DNA of 64,000 bases from Ridgeia piscesae (GCA_025642075.2 JAODUO010000552.1:190001-254000), one strand, 5' to 3'; positions 11,400-24,869 are shown, counted from the stretch's first letter. Numbers and translations are program-made. Notes: generated from the sequence alone by a model not told the origin.

Positions 11400-12560
11400 A
11401 TCAGTTAGTATTGTGTCATCATTACTTTCCTGAACACATACGTAATTATTGAAGAATATAATCTTTTTTCAACTATTTGAATGGTATAGTTGGGAGTTTA
11501 CTAGTGTGAAAAACCAGCTCATAGAATATTGTGATTGTACGTGTATGTTAATGGCTTGTAGGTGGCTAAGGCGCTTACTCATTAGTTACAGTGGCTGCAT
11601 CATTTTACTTCATCTCTGAATTGTATTTGTTGTTATTCCTTACTGTGGTGCTGTATTGTGTTACTCTTCAAGTATTACTATTACTATTGTTGGTATAATT
11701 AATGTGTGGAAACAAAAAATGGACACTGGTTGGTCACCATTTTAAGGAATAGCTAGATGCTTTCATGATAATGCTGGTATCAACTATGTTCTTTTCAATG
11801 GATATTATTAAATTGTTATCAATAGTGTCGTTAGATTCCCTAAATCATATGCAATCATAAACAAATAAACGAACTTTCCATTCAATATTATTTGATCAAC
11901 CATTAATACAAAATATAAATATTAATGAGTTAGACCATTTTATCAGGATACAACATTGTGGCAAGGGTCCCCCACTTTCGTGAAGTCGCTAAGAACGTTC
12001 TTATTTACGTGTTTCAAATTGTCTGGCTCATAAATCATCATACATTATTTCACATATCATAACTGTTGTGTAGTCGCGTGATTGTGTGCCCTTCCGCTGC
12101 CACAGGTAATGTTGTCCTAACATAACTTATTATTTCAAGTTACACGCTACACTGTTCTTCAATGGTATACCATACGTCTACGTGAACGTTTCTGGATTAT
12201 AGCAACGTGATATGTGCGAACGAGACATGTATGTTCCTTGGATTTTACTGATTTGTACTAATTTTATAACACACTGCTAGTGCTATCTTCATTTGACCGT
12301 GACGATCGTAATAGTAATAGTGTACACTACTCTTCAGTTGCATCAACTTTGTTGGCAAACGATGAAAGCCTTCAAGCGTGTTAAAAAGCAGTCTATGACG
12401 ATCTGAATGCGCTTGGTATCTCTTGCTTAACACCAACGTACCAGAGGGACCACTGGCGGTCGAAAGCAATGCCATGTGATTAAGGCAATTACTGTGAAAG
12501 TGACTACAGCCAGATCAACTCTGTTTTCACCTTCAATACGCAACAACATCGCACCAACTG
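11400..12560. other. Upstream flank of copy A, no gene recognised
   Basis: The first ~120 bp resembles the upstream flank of copy B (TTTGAATGG.ATAGTTGG is shared). The remainder has no supported coding region; the small minus frame at 12,245-12,475 shows no family features. Confidence 0.5.
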
Positions 12561-12599
12561 TCAACAGAAGCCACTTGATAACTGTCAAATTGCAACAAC

Positions 12600-15350
12600 G
12601 CTGCACGACAAATCCGGTATTTGATAACTGAAGACAAGCTAGACATTTGCTCGCTTACTGAAACATGGTTCAAGCCATCTCATATTGCCGTAAATGCTGT
12701 GGTTCCACCTTGGTACACAATAAATCACCTCGCGAGAGGCGGAGGCGTGGCCATTATCTGTGACTGTCTCGAACCACAACAGTTACACTTTCATGGAATA
12801 CCTCAACTGTTTAGTCAACGTTGGTCTCGCACAGTTGCGATTCGTAACAATATATAAACCTCTATCAAAAGCAAAGTCGCCAAACGTTCCAGGATTTTTG
12901 AGGGAGTTTGCCGATCTCCTCGAGGACCTCACACTTAATCTGGCCAGCTGCTATCGGTTGGAGACCTGAACTTTCACGTTGACAATCCCACCAGTGCATA
13001 GACAAAACCGATCACCGAACTTCTTTCTGCAATAAACCATCAACGGCATGTTACCCAGGCAACTCACCAGAAAGATCACATCCTTGTGTTATTATAACGA
13101 GACGTGATGAGCTACCTATTGTAGACATCATCTGTGATGAATCGGTTAATCCTGACCATTCCGCCCTTATCTTCCCACTACACGTACAGCTCAGCCAAAG
13201 AGAACGATGATTTTGCATGTTGAAGTGTTGTGTTGTGCAAACCATTCACGACATTGCTTGCTTGTCACGACATTGCTTGATCTAACTGCTCAACAAGCCG
13301 GCACGTCTGCAGCAGAGGCATTTTCGTGTTATAACAATAAACTGCTGTCAATACTAGACCAGCATGCTCCTGTCAGAAAGTGCAACAGGGAAGAATAATG
13401 TACCATGGTACAACGCGGACATAAAAGCTGCTAAAGTCAAACGGAAGCGACTGGAGCATCAGTACAGGAAGACACAATTAACTGTCCACCGTGGTATGTT
13501 TGCACGTCAAAGAAATAAAGTGAACTGAACATCATGTGCGCTGAACCAAAGTAAATCTCTTACAAAGAAAAGTTGTCATGCGCAATTCTACAACATCGCA
13601 AACAAGTTGCTGCATCGACGCAACGCATTAACACTGCCAAACTACGAATGTGCCGAATCAGTTGGTAACGACTTTGACGATATCATTCAGCGTATTCGCA
13701 CCACACTTCAATCGCCACATTCCGGTGCTATCGGTCGTGATATTGTGTGTACAGATCGCCCAGACACTGACTGCCAGCTGTCAAGCTTCATGCCAGTCAC
13801 ACGAGAAGAAACCGTACAACTACTAAGTAAGTCATCATGCAAATTCGACCCGATGATTTCAAATTTGGTAAAGCAATGCCATGACGTCATGACAGTAGCT
13901 ATTATGAAAATCATCAATAAGTGTTTGATAGACGGTATGCCTGATGAAATGAAAGTTACTATCATCACACCCATTTTGAATAGGCCAAGTCTCAGTAGTG
14001 AAACGCTGAAAAGCTATCGGCCTATATCGAGCATGTCCTTTCTGTCAAAGATACTTGAGAGAATTGTGACAGACCGGCTGATTGCACACATGAATGAAAA
14101 CGATATCTTCATGCTGTTACAATCAGCATAGCGGCAGAACTGCAGTACCGAAACGGCACTACTACACGTGCATGACAGCGTAATCCGTTTCATGGACGAA
14201 CGCAAAGGTGAGATGTAGCTGCTAATCGATCTGTGCGCAGCATTCGATACGATTCATCACGCCATTCTTTTAAACACACTGAGTAACGCCATCGGCATCA
14301 AGGATCGTTGTTTGTCATGGTTCGCTGCACACTTGCAACAGACGATACACGGCGTCGATTGCTGGTGAGCAGTCAAAACCACACAAGTTGACATGCAATG
14401 GCCCGCAGGGGTCAATCCTTGGACCACTATTATATACTATTTCTATTTGCATGACCCCTCTTGCATCAATACTTAAACATCAGGGCATGGCTTACCATCT
14501 ATATGCCGATGACACCCAACTTTTCCAAGAATTTAGCCTGAGCGATAACACCTCATCCGAGATTGACATCAGGAAAATGGAACTATGTGTCGCCAGTTTC
14601 CGCCAGTGGATGAAAACCAACATGCTGAAGCTAAATGACGGTAAAACAGAGATTCTCATCATCCATCCGAAACCACCACACCAACACGTTCTTCCTGTAG
14701 GTGAAATAATTGGAAATATGCACCTGACACCCAACACGCACGCCAGAAATTTGGGAATGACATTCGATTCCAATATGTCGCTTGAGAGACACGTAACAAA
14801 CATGTTCAGAACAGCCAACTACCATCTTCACAGCACTGGATGCATTCGACGCTACTTAGAACATGGACATACGAAACAACTAGTGCATGCCATGGTTATA
14901 TCATGCATTGACTGTTGCAACAGCCTCCTGAATGGACTGTCAGTGGCGGTAGTTTAGAAACTACAATGCGTTCAAAATTCGTGTGCTCGTGTCAAACTGT
15001 TTCGATCGAAATGAGACCAAGTCCCGCCCATGCTCTTGGAGCTGCACTGGCTTCCTGTTATGAGTCGCATTACATTAAAGAGCCTACTTCTCATCTTTAA
15101 CTGCCTCCATGATCTTGCACCGCCATATTTATCAGCACTTCTCTCTCCCTATTGTCCGACACGCAGTCTACACTCTTCTGATCAGTTACTTCCTAAACAG
15201 CCCACTTCCCGAACTACGGCGAACGATCCTTCTCCTGTGCAGCTCCAAGCGCGTGGAACTACCCCTTACAGTGCGCCAATGTACGAGAGTTAACCAGTTT
15301 ATGGTTGCACTCAAGACACATCTTGTCACAGATTATTATTCTGACAATCG
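12600..15350 (+). mobile_element. CR1-like LINE, nearly full ORF2 but decayed
   Basis: Endonuclease and reverse transcriptase of a non-LTR retrotransposon. The endonuclease N-terminal half reads KLDICSLTETWFKPS and GGGVAIICD (12,620-12,760), then FLREFADLLEDL. RT motifs follow: MTVAIMKIINKCLIDGMPDE, LKSYRPISSMSFLSKILERI (13,880-14,080), LLIDLCAAFDTIHH (14,220-14,260), GPQGSILGPLLY (14,395-14,430) and the catalytic YHLYADDTQLF (14,490-14,525), then NDGKTEILIIHPK. A C-terminal tail continues to about 15,290. At least six stops or frameshifts (for example 14,131, 14,218 and 14,956) make it inactive. It lies upstream of copy A in the opposite orientation. Confidence 0.85.
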
Positions 15351-15484
15351 ATGATCGTAATTAATTAGTCAGCTATTAATCCATTTATTTTAATTAATTA
15401 ATCATTTTAATTAGTACATATCTGTACTATTTCATTAATTTACCACATATTTATACTATTTTTATTTATTATTATTATTATTCA

Positions 15485-16160
<676 letters not shown>

Positions 16161-16316
16161 TACATTTTTTTATTGTTGCCAACACTGTGAACAATTAAAG
16201 GGATACTCCAGCCAGTGAGAAGTTCACAGCATTGAAATAAATACGTATAATATGTTAGTTGGACATGGTAATGGCGTACAATGGTCTGTAATAAATAATT
16301 AATTATATTATAATTG

Positions 16317-18845
16317 TACCGAGTCATTCCGAGTGAACGCAACCAAAATTCCAGAAATTTGTTGCTGTCATCTCTTAGATTTTTGAATAGATCAGTATGG
16401 TGAGAGCATTTGGTAACAATCCAACATTTGAGCGTTCTAGCTTAAATAGTTTTGAAGTTACAGCAGTTTGAAATTTGAGACTTTTTCGACAGCTTATTTA
16501 AGTAATGTTAACAATAAATAATTTTATTCACATTTCACTAGTCAATATCTTCTGCACTTTTTAGCATCTGTCAATAACATTGTGTGGAGAGTTTCTCTAT
16601 AATATATAGATTACATAACTGCAATTAGAACATAACTACAGTGTATGGTTAATGTGCAGCAAGTGGATAAACATCATGATGTATTCAAAATATCACTCGC
16701 GGAAGGGTTTTTAGACACCTGATTGTGAGCAAAATACACACACACCTTAGACCCAAATTGTACATATTGGGTACCAAAACATATATATGTGCAAATCTGA
16801 GAAATATGGCAGGTCTGGCTGCATTAATTATGAATCTATACATTTGCAAAGATGGTATGTTATTATATTTCTAAAAAATGACCAACTTCTGACCCAAAAA
16901 GGTCGATGAGGCGTAGCTTGTATTATCACAAAACCTTTTCTAGGTATTAGTTCATTTCTATAACTCAAATAACCAGTATGTCCCAATATCCTTCCGAGCT
17001 TCCTTTACAACACAAATGGCATACGTCTGGATGCCCCAACTTTAATAAAAACATATTTTATATACGAGAGTTTTCAGACATTGATTGCAATCTAAATATT
17101 GATACTTCAATTAACTGTTGTGTCTGTTTGATATATATGCCTAATATTGTGTATTATCGAAGCAAATATGGCACGCCTGGCTGTCTTAATTATGAATCGT
17201 ATACCCAAATATTATATATTTTATTAAAATTTGCAAACTTCCGACCCTAAAGGTCAATGTAGATTAGAAGGTATTGTTATCAAATTTTTACCAGGCAAAA
17301 ACCAGTTCTAAGACAAAATAACAAGTAACTCTCAATATCCTTCCATGATCCCTTCTCAAGAAGAATGGGGACCCATTGATACAACTTTTTTAATAAATTG
17401 CTTGTGATATACGAGAGGATTTTCAGACATTGATTGCAAGCTAAATATGGATGATTAAATGAAAGGTTGTGTGTATTTGATAGATATGCATAACATCAGA
17501 GTAATATGACTTATTTGACTGTTTTAATTATGAATCTACACATACCCAAATATCCTACATTTTATATATCTTTAAAATTAGCAAACTTCCAACCCTATAA
17601 GGTAAATGTGGATGATATGGAATTTTTACCAATATATGGTATTGTTACCAAGCATAAACCAGTCCAAAGACTAAATAATAGATAAATCTCGATATCCTTC
17701 CATGCTTCCTTGTCCAGAAGAATGGGGACCCATAGATACAGAAAAAAGTATCAGTAAATCACTTGCAAGCGGGTTTCAAGCACTGATCTTGAGTTAAACA
17801 TAATATATTATTATGTTATTGGTAATATTTGTAAATATTCATATATATGCATATCAGTATACATTCTTAGGGAGTTTTGCTTGAAGCATGGGGCTGGTTT
17901 ATGCCTGGTAAAGTTTGATAACAATATCTTCTAATCCACATTGACCTTTTAGGGTTGGAAGTTTGCTAATTTTTAAGAAATATAAAATGTAGGACATTTG
18001 GGTATGTGTAGATTCATAATTAAGACCGTCAGGCATGTCATATTACTCTCATAATACACAATGTTATGCATATACATGTATATCAAATACACACAACAGT
18101 TCATTTAACCATCTTAGCTTGTAATCAATGTCAGCAAACCCTCTCGTATATCACAAGCAATTTATTTTAAAAGGTGGGGCACCCAGACATATGCCATTTT
18201 TGTGTGAAGGAAGCTTGTAAGGATATTGAGACTTACTAGTTATTTGAGTTATAGAAATGATCTAACACCTAAACAAGTTTTGTGATAATACAAGCCACGC
18301 CTCATCGATTTGTTTGGCTCGGAAGTTGGTCATTTTTAAAGAAATATAATAACGTACCATCTTTGCATATGTACAGATTCATAATTAAGGCAACCACTCC
18401 TGCCATATTTCTTAGATTTGCACATATGTATGTCTAGGTACAATTTGGGTCTAACGTGTATGTATTTTGCTCACAATCTGGGTCTGAAAACTCTCCCGCA
18501 ATTTATATTTGGAATAAATCATGATGGTTATAAACTTGCTGCACATTAACCATGCACTGTATTTATGTTCTAATTGTAGGTATGCAATCTCCACACAATT
18601 TCACTGGCACAGGCTAAAGAGTGCAGAAGATATTGACTAGTGAAATGTGAATAAATTATTTATTTTTAACAAGCTGTCGAAAAAGTCTCAAATGTCAAAC
18701 TGCTGTAACTTCAAAACTATTTAAGCTAGAACGCTCAAAGTTTGGATTCTTGGTAATCTTACCAAAGGCTCTCAACATACTGATCTATTCAAAAATCTAA
18801 GAGATGACAGCAACCTCATTGGTTGCGTTCACTCGGAATGACCCT
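16317..18845. mobile_element. 2.5-kb foldback (palindromic) element built from ~355-bp units
   Basis: The ends are inverted copies: GTCATTCCGAGTGAACGC at 16,323 and its complement ending near 18,841. Inverted similarity runs through both arms, for example the GACCAACTTC block at 16,888 against its complement near 18,325. Inside the left arm a unit recurs at about 16,690, 17,060, 17,415 and 17,765 (period 345-367 bp), each with a TCAGACATTGATTGCAA-like block. Two inverted units lie in the right arm near 18,140 and 18,490. The centre is near 17,800-17,880. No transposase is seen. Confidence 0.8.
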
Positions 18846-19104
18846 ACTAGTAAACGTGTGTATTTTGAATCAAGGCACTGCCATCTTGGTATACACTAGC
18901 CTATGACTATGTCGCTGGCGCTCCTTTGCTGACTTCCCTCTTTGTATTTTGTTGGTGTGGACAGTATTTGGGGATTCAAATTAGTTTTATTTACATGCTT
19001 TACATTGGTTCATTGTATACCATATCATTGTTTTCACAAAAATGCTGCTATGAAGAAAGGCGTGAGTTATTTTTAGGCGCCCTAAACGCCGCAAACTAAA
19101 ATCG

Positions 19105-19840
19105 ATTTGGTTGCAAAAGGTACGGCGTTCTCATCCACCAGTCACTGACAATCACAATGACGTTGACTCTAGAATGCTTCAAGGCACAGTCCTAGGCCCT
19201 TTGCTCTTCCTATGTCACATCAGTGACATACGAAACATCCGTTACATCTCAAGTCCGCCTGTTTGCAGACGATTCTCTATTATACCGAAAAATACACACA
19301 TTTAGCGACCATATTATGTCCAGAATGACTTAATACAACATGGGAAGTGGGCAAACACCTGGAGTATGAATTACAATACAAGTAAATGTCATATCCGCAG
19401 CATAAAAAACACGTTTTTTGTATAGTTAAATAACGAATCACTGGAATATGTAACTGATTTCTGCCGCATGATGTCCGGTTCACACACTCAATAACATGCC
19501 CGCACACACACCCGTCGGATATAAAAGCCAATATTGGCTCCTTACAACGTACCCCATTAAGAAAATTCCACGGAGGATTGTTAAAAAGCTATGAAATGTG
19601 CTTTCGTAAGATATGCCAAGTACCTAACGTTCATGCAGGCAAATGTGTGCAAATAAAGTTTTAGAAACAATTGAGAGCACATGAGTGTTTATAAAATAGA
19701 CCAGCTGTAAATAAATCTCGTAAAAGACACCATGCCAACAACCGTGCTACCTATCTACAATGTATCAAAGGTTTTAAAACAGAACGTCCCACGTGAATCA
19801 GACAGCATCATGCGATGAATTACGACTCAGTCGGCTACTA
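19105..19840 (+). mobile_element. Jockey/CR1-like LINE RT fragment, decayed
   Basis: QGTVLGPLLFLCHISDI (19,165-19,215) then, after a frameshift, RLFADDSLLYRKIH (19,255-19,300) with the RT catalytic FADD, then weaker C-terminal similarity to about 19,830. It is truncated at both ends. Confidence 0.7.
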
Positions 19841-19919
19841 GTTTGTCATCCATATAATTATTAGGATTTTATTTAGCATAGTCGAAACCCTGAACGGGCT
19901 TATTATATTTACATCAGCA

Positions 19920-20095
19920 TCATTCTGCAGCCATAGTGTCCCGTGGTTGGGGGAAGGCCTCAGCACGCTGTTTCCACATCTTGCGCTATCCTCTGCCAGA
20001 TGGTACCCTTCCAATAGTGGTCTAGTTTGTTTCTCCAACGTCTCGAGGGTCTTCCGCTTGGTCTTTTCCTTTTGTAGGGTTTCCAAGTGGCAGGG
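19920..20095 (-). mobile_element. LINE 3' end (downstream piece of the split element)
   Basis: Minus frames give KTKRKTLETLEKQTRPLLEG and, in a second frame, a WKGTIWQRIAQD segment, continuing the C-terminus begun at 22,400-21,926. The 1.83-kb intervening DNA is a later insertion. Confidence 0.6.
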
Positions 20096-20143
20096 GCGTC
20101 AATCCGTTTTTAAAAGTGGGGGGACGGTACAATTTATATAAAT

Positions 20144-20147
<4 letters not shown>

Positions 20148-20220
<73 letters not shown>

Positions 20221-20222
20221 AT
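20148..20222. repeat. (AT)n(GT)n microsatellite
   Basis: About 50 bp of AT followed by about 24 bp of GT, inside the GC-ended element. Confidence 0.95.
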
Positions 20223-21211
20223 ATAAAGGTACTTATGACTGGTATGTGTGTATATACAATTTTAATATATATTATATAAATTATAAAACAAACAAAGGCC
20301 TTTATGTTATGCTATTTAAAATAATTATGTTGACTACATATATTTGAAGAGGGAATATGGCTCACCCCAATCCCTGAAAATGTGGAGGCCAGACTGTGGA
20401 CCCATAACTGACAATTCTATATAACACATTCTACTAATGTGTTATATTTATATCTATGGTCCGTGGTGACAAAATGCAAATGTTACACGGGTGCATGTGT
20501 AGGACTTCCCAATCCAACCATTTGGCAAAGAAATTTGTCATCACTCAAATGGGATCAAATTACGCAAAGTGCAGGAATCCGCTGGTTCCGCCGTAGGCGA
20601 TATAAGTATCCACCAAGGCGACCAGGCTGCAATCCAAGGGGTGACAGGGCAAAAACAATTAATAATCTATAATATGCTTGATGGCTAGTACCTATTAACA
20701 TATCAACACAAAGGTGCAAATTGTCAGAGCCCGGCATGATGAATATTTACTGAACTAAGATCTAGTTGCGGCCGACCAAGTATTTTTTCTAATAATTTTA
20801 TACTGGGTAGTCGGAAGTTTATATCCGAATTCGTATATTAATTTTACTACTAGACCGATGTAGGGTTTAGTAGTAAAATTGCCTGTAAATTTGTTTTTAT
20901 GAACTGAAAAAGTGGGGGGACATTTTACTATGCTCTCCCCCTCAGACTGAAAACTGGGGGACGTAGTCCCCTCTTCCCCCACCGATCGACGCCCATGCTC
21001 AATCCTACATTTTGGCAAAGAAATTTGTCATCACTCAAATGGGAATAAGCTACACAAAGTGCAGGAATCCGCCGCTTCGGTCGTAGGCGATAAGCATCAA
21101 GCAGGTGAAAGTGAAACACAAATTTCATAATTTATGATGTGCTTGACGGATATAACCTAATAATAATATCAATATAAGGATGCAAACTGATAGAGCACGG
21201 CAGCGGCTCAG

Positions 21212-21671
21212 CACGGTGTCGCGCTTACATTTTTCCGGTCGTTATAAACTTTCCGATTGACGTTCCTGCGCGTGCGCGATAAATATAAAATCAACAATGT
21301 GTAGCGAAACGATAAAGCATTTTTGGTATGAATGCCACGGGCTGTTCATCAACTCTCCTGTGATGATTACTGTGAAGAGTTGCTTAAAATGTCGTTCAAT
21401 ACAATAATATTTTACGTTTGTTTAAATCACCGTCACGGATTATGGAGCACTATAGTCACGTTTGCTGTCAAAACATGCCTCAAAACTTGTTAGCCTCGTG
21501 TTAATTTGCTACAAATAACTTTATACATATATCCTAACGAACAATCCATAATATTTATACCATAAATGCATTGTCCTTTCGCTGCACATTAATGATGTTA
21601 TATTTATCGCGCATGCGCACAAACGTCAATCGGAACGTTTATAACGCCGGAAAAATGTAAACGCTACACCG
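21212..21671. mobile_element. MITE, copy 1 (GGTGT...ACACC ends)
   Basis: Terminal inverted repeats of about 70 bp: the left starts GGTGTCGCGCTTACATTTTT, and the right in reverse starts GGTGTAGCGTTTACATTTTT; both run through a GATTGACGTT block. The interior is non-coding. The neighbouring tandem unit lacks it, giving an empty-site comparison. Confidence 0.8.
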
Positions 21672-21925
21672 GCATGATGATTATTTACTGAAGTAAGATC
21701 AAGTTGCGCGCTTTTTCTAACGGGTGGTCGGAACTTCATATCGCGAGTTTATTGTCTAGCTACTAGTCCTATGTAGCGGCTTTTAAGAGAGATGAGTGGT
21801 GAGTCAGGCTACATGCCCCGCAATTTTTTCTGAACTGAAAAGTGGAGGGACAATTCCTATGTTGTCCCCCACGCTGAAAAGTGGGGGGACGCGTCCCACC
21901 CCGTCCCCCACCGATCGACGCCCGT

Positions 21926-22400
21926 GCCAGGTGGTGATACGCAGCGTCCATCGGTTTTCTAGTATCCCGATGACGTGCCCTTCCCAGGTCCACTTCCGTC
22001 TTCTGACTTGTTTAATCACGTCGGTGGCCTCTTTTCTCTTACCCATATGTTTTTTTATGTCGCGGTATGTGATGTTTAACATACTCCTTTTCGTCTTTGT
22101 TTGTGCGGCTGCTAGCTTGTTCTTTGTTTGGGTGGTGAGTGCCCATGTTTCCACGGCGTACGCATGAATTGTAGACTTGTCTCATCAAGAATGTTCCAAT
22201 GTTACCCTAGAAGATGTCGCGGTGCTTGGCGAATGTTGTACATCCGGCCGTGATTCTTCTTTGAATCTCCTTGTCTTGGTTTTTGTCACTGCACTGGTGT
22301 TGTATCTCTTTCCCAGGTAGATGTAGCTTTCAACGTTCTCGGTCTGAGTGTTGTTGACATATATTGGTGTCGTTTTCCATCATCACCTTTATCTTTGACA
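21926..22400 (-). mobile_element. LINE C-terminal fragment (upstream piece of a split element)
   Basis: The minus frame contains WALTTQTKNKLAAAQTK, MLNITYRDIKKHMGKRK and VRRRKWTWEGHVIGI...RWTLRITTW, a C-terminal LINE RT tail. It stops abruptly at 21,926, where a GC-rich inserted element begins, and resumes at 20,095-19,920. Confidence 0.7.
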
Positions 22401-22639
22401 TTTACATACTACTTAATAATTACAATCTGGATTTGGTCCTACAGAGTAATACTGTACAATCTACTGAAGATACATATCTAACAACACACATCATAGACAT
22501 ATACCACATGTCCTCCTGTCAGTGAAACTGTCTATAACAATAAGTTCGATATGCGACAAAACTCGTCAAGTATTTTGTTTTATTAATTATATTATTAACA
22601 AGGGCAGTATTTTAATGTTAAGAGCTAAAGTTGACTACA

Positions 22640-23380
22640 ACAAAATATATATAAAGATGAATTTGGGGATATCACGCCGGAAATCTCACAATGACAATGT
22701 TTTACGTCATAGACATAGTGCACAATGACCGCTGTAGTAGCCTCGTTTTACTTTGAAATAAATAATGTTTTAAAGCCCAAAGGCAATGTTGCAAGTTTAA
22801 AGGCGTCCTTTGGTTTAAACACGCTGTCCGGTATATATGAATAATGGTGCGTATACATTTATATATATCAGGTATATTTATAATAAATCACAAAAAAGGA
22901 GACATAGGCAGAAGCTCAGATAGAGCAGAAACCGGGAAAATGAGTTCATGCCATCATGGCTTATGAAACCAAACCATGAAAGATGTGCAGATTCATAATT
23001 CCCCCATTAGAGTTGTGAAAGGAAAACTATATTTCAGACTAAAGATCGCTATCACTTATGAGCTAATATATTCGTATAGTTTACTCGGAATATATACCCT
23101 TAAATTAAGTTCCTTACCTGGAACACGGCAGCTCACACAATGCCAACTTGAACGTGGCGTTCCAAACGTAGAATGGGTCACGTGATGTAAAATAAATCCT
23201 CTCGTGAAGCAGACATTCCAAGATATATAATGAAACATCTCATAACGTAGTTGGTGATTGATAATAATTGTAAAACAATTATTGGTAACATGTATAAAAC
23301 ACTTGACAACATATAACACACATATAATGCACGCTATCGGTATTATGACAGACTAAAGAGTATACAAAATAAGAATATTA
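22640..23380 (+). repeat. Third copy of the sequence forming the large inverted-repeat arms
   Basis: Aligns with left-arm positions 48,420-48,700 and 49,316-49,760. Shared blocks include GCAGAAACCGGGAA and ACTTGAACGTGGCGTTCCAA. It lacks the TTAA-flanked MITE present at 48,800-49,152. The small frames in it are not supported as genes. Confidence 0.7.
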
Positions 23381-23760
23381 ACTGGCATAAAAAAGTAGTG
23401 TGTCCAGAACCATAGTCAAACACAGGCCGTGGTCACACTTGTTCCGTTGTGTCGGTTGCATCGGGGCCGCTCTGACCACCTTTCGATGTGTTCGTAGTGA
23501 ACGCGTCCACTTGTCTTGTACTGTGCTGTATGAACGAGCTAGTAGTGGACGTGAATGGTTCGGTAATGTTGGACACAATAATAGCTAACGCTACAAGCAC
23601 CGAATTTACGCCAAAACTTACGCCGTCACATTGTTAGCGATCCAATCAGATGTTTAAGCGGAATCTGCAGTTTGATTTTGCGTACATGTGCCAAGCTTAG
23701 ATATTTCGCGCAAGTTCTTACGCCGACTTATTTCGTACATAAATAATGTATGTAATTAAA
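23380..23760. other. No feature recognised
   Basis: Opposing short frames at 23,378-23,588 have no family features. Somewhat higher GC than the surroundings. Confidence 0.5.
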
Positions 23761-23799
23761 ATGTACCACCTGCTAAAAATGTACTACATTTACCATGCT

Positions 23800-24505
23800 T
23801 TCACCATAGAAAATATGTACGTAGACATAGTAAATCATAGTAAATTATAGTAAAACCATAGTAATTCATAAACTACAGTATAGTACGTTTTACTATGCTT
23901 TTACCATAGTAAATTCACATGAAGATGTAGTAAACTGTAGTGAACTGTAGTAAATCCATAGTGAGCTATAATCAACCATAGTTTACTAAGTTTTTCAATA
24001 CTGTGGTAAAGTCATGGTAAATGCATGCTAATCCATGATATCACTGATATAAATTAGTATATTTAACAACATTTTGATAAATGAACATTAAACCATATAG
24101 TAAACCATGATACAACAAAAGTAAATTAATTATGACATAAGCAGTTTTTACTATGGTTTACTACAGTAAATTTACTATGGTTTACTACATTAAAACGCAG
24201 TGTTTTTGCGGAATAACAAACCATAGTAAATACTTTGGTTTACGATAGTACATACTACGTTTTACTATGGGTTACTACAGTGAATACCACATTTTACTAT
24301 GGTTTACTATGGTGAATATCACAATTTACTATGGTTTACTATGGTGAATATCACAATTTACTATGGTTTACTATAGTAAATACTACGTTTTACTATAATT
24401 TACTAAAGTGAATACCACATATTACTATGGTTTACTATGGTAAACTACTCTAAACTGTTATGTTCACAGTTAACTTTAACCACCGGTTGTCCATAGTAAA
24501 AACTG
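23800..24505. repeat. Array of palindromic TTTACTATGG decamers
   Basis: TTTACTATGG and its complement CCATAGTAAA, plus one-base variants, recur in both orientations across about 700 bp. A higher-order unit occurs near 24,270-24,380 (GGTGAATATCACAATTTACT). The irregular spacing is unlike CRISPR. Two more motifs lie at 26,410-26,450, beyond an unrelated stretch. Confidence 0.8.
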
Positions 24506-24549
24506 CTATATCACATTGATGGTGCCATCTGCAATAATAAAAATTATAA

Positions 24550-24601
24550 TTACTTTTGATGTATCATGGTTTACCAGTAAATCATGATACATCAAAAGTA
24601 A
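24550..24601. repeat. Near-perfect hairpin with almost no loop
   Basis: The arm TACTTTTGATGTATCATGGT is followed almost directly by its complement, ending CATGATACATCAAAAGTA, with one mismatch pair. It could form a cruciform at the edge of the decamer array. Confidence 0.8.
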
Positions 24602-24652
24602 GTTAATTAATTATGTCATAAGTTGTCGTTGTTTAATGCCGCCATAAATACA

Positions 24653-24733
<81 letters not shown>

Positions 24734-24807
24734 GCTGTACATACACATGTATTATATACATACATATGGATGTAGATAATTAATTTATTCACAAATAGAT
24801 ATGTATG

Positions 24808-24861
<54 letters not shown>
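24653..24861. repeat. Two (AT)n tracts
   Basis: AT runs at 24,653-24,730 and 24,811-24,858, separated by 80 bp of unique sequence. Confidence 0.95.
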
Positions 24862-24867
<6 letters not shown>

Positions 24868-24869
24868 TA

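Larger units (their letters stand above)
20096..21925. mobile_element. Inserted GC-ended terminal-repeat element, internally tandem
   Basis: It interrupts a LINE frame. The left end reads GGGGCGTCAATCC; the right end, reversed, reads CGGGCGTCGATCGG, and runs of GTGGGGGGACG follow at both. A further right-type end lies at 20,905-20,997. The interior is two tandem copies of a ~500-bp unit (20,500-20,997 and about 21,000-21,925); each begins with TTTGGCAAAGAAATTTGTC. The second copy carries a 0.46-kb MITE. No transposase frame is seen, so it is non-autonomous. Confidence 0.65.

Noticed and set aside
23800..24505. CRISPR-like array
   Set aside because: Repeat length of about 10 bp, both orientations, irregular spacing and a eukaryotic context rule out CRISPR.
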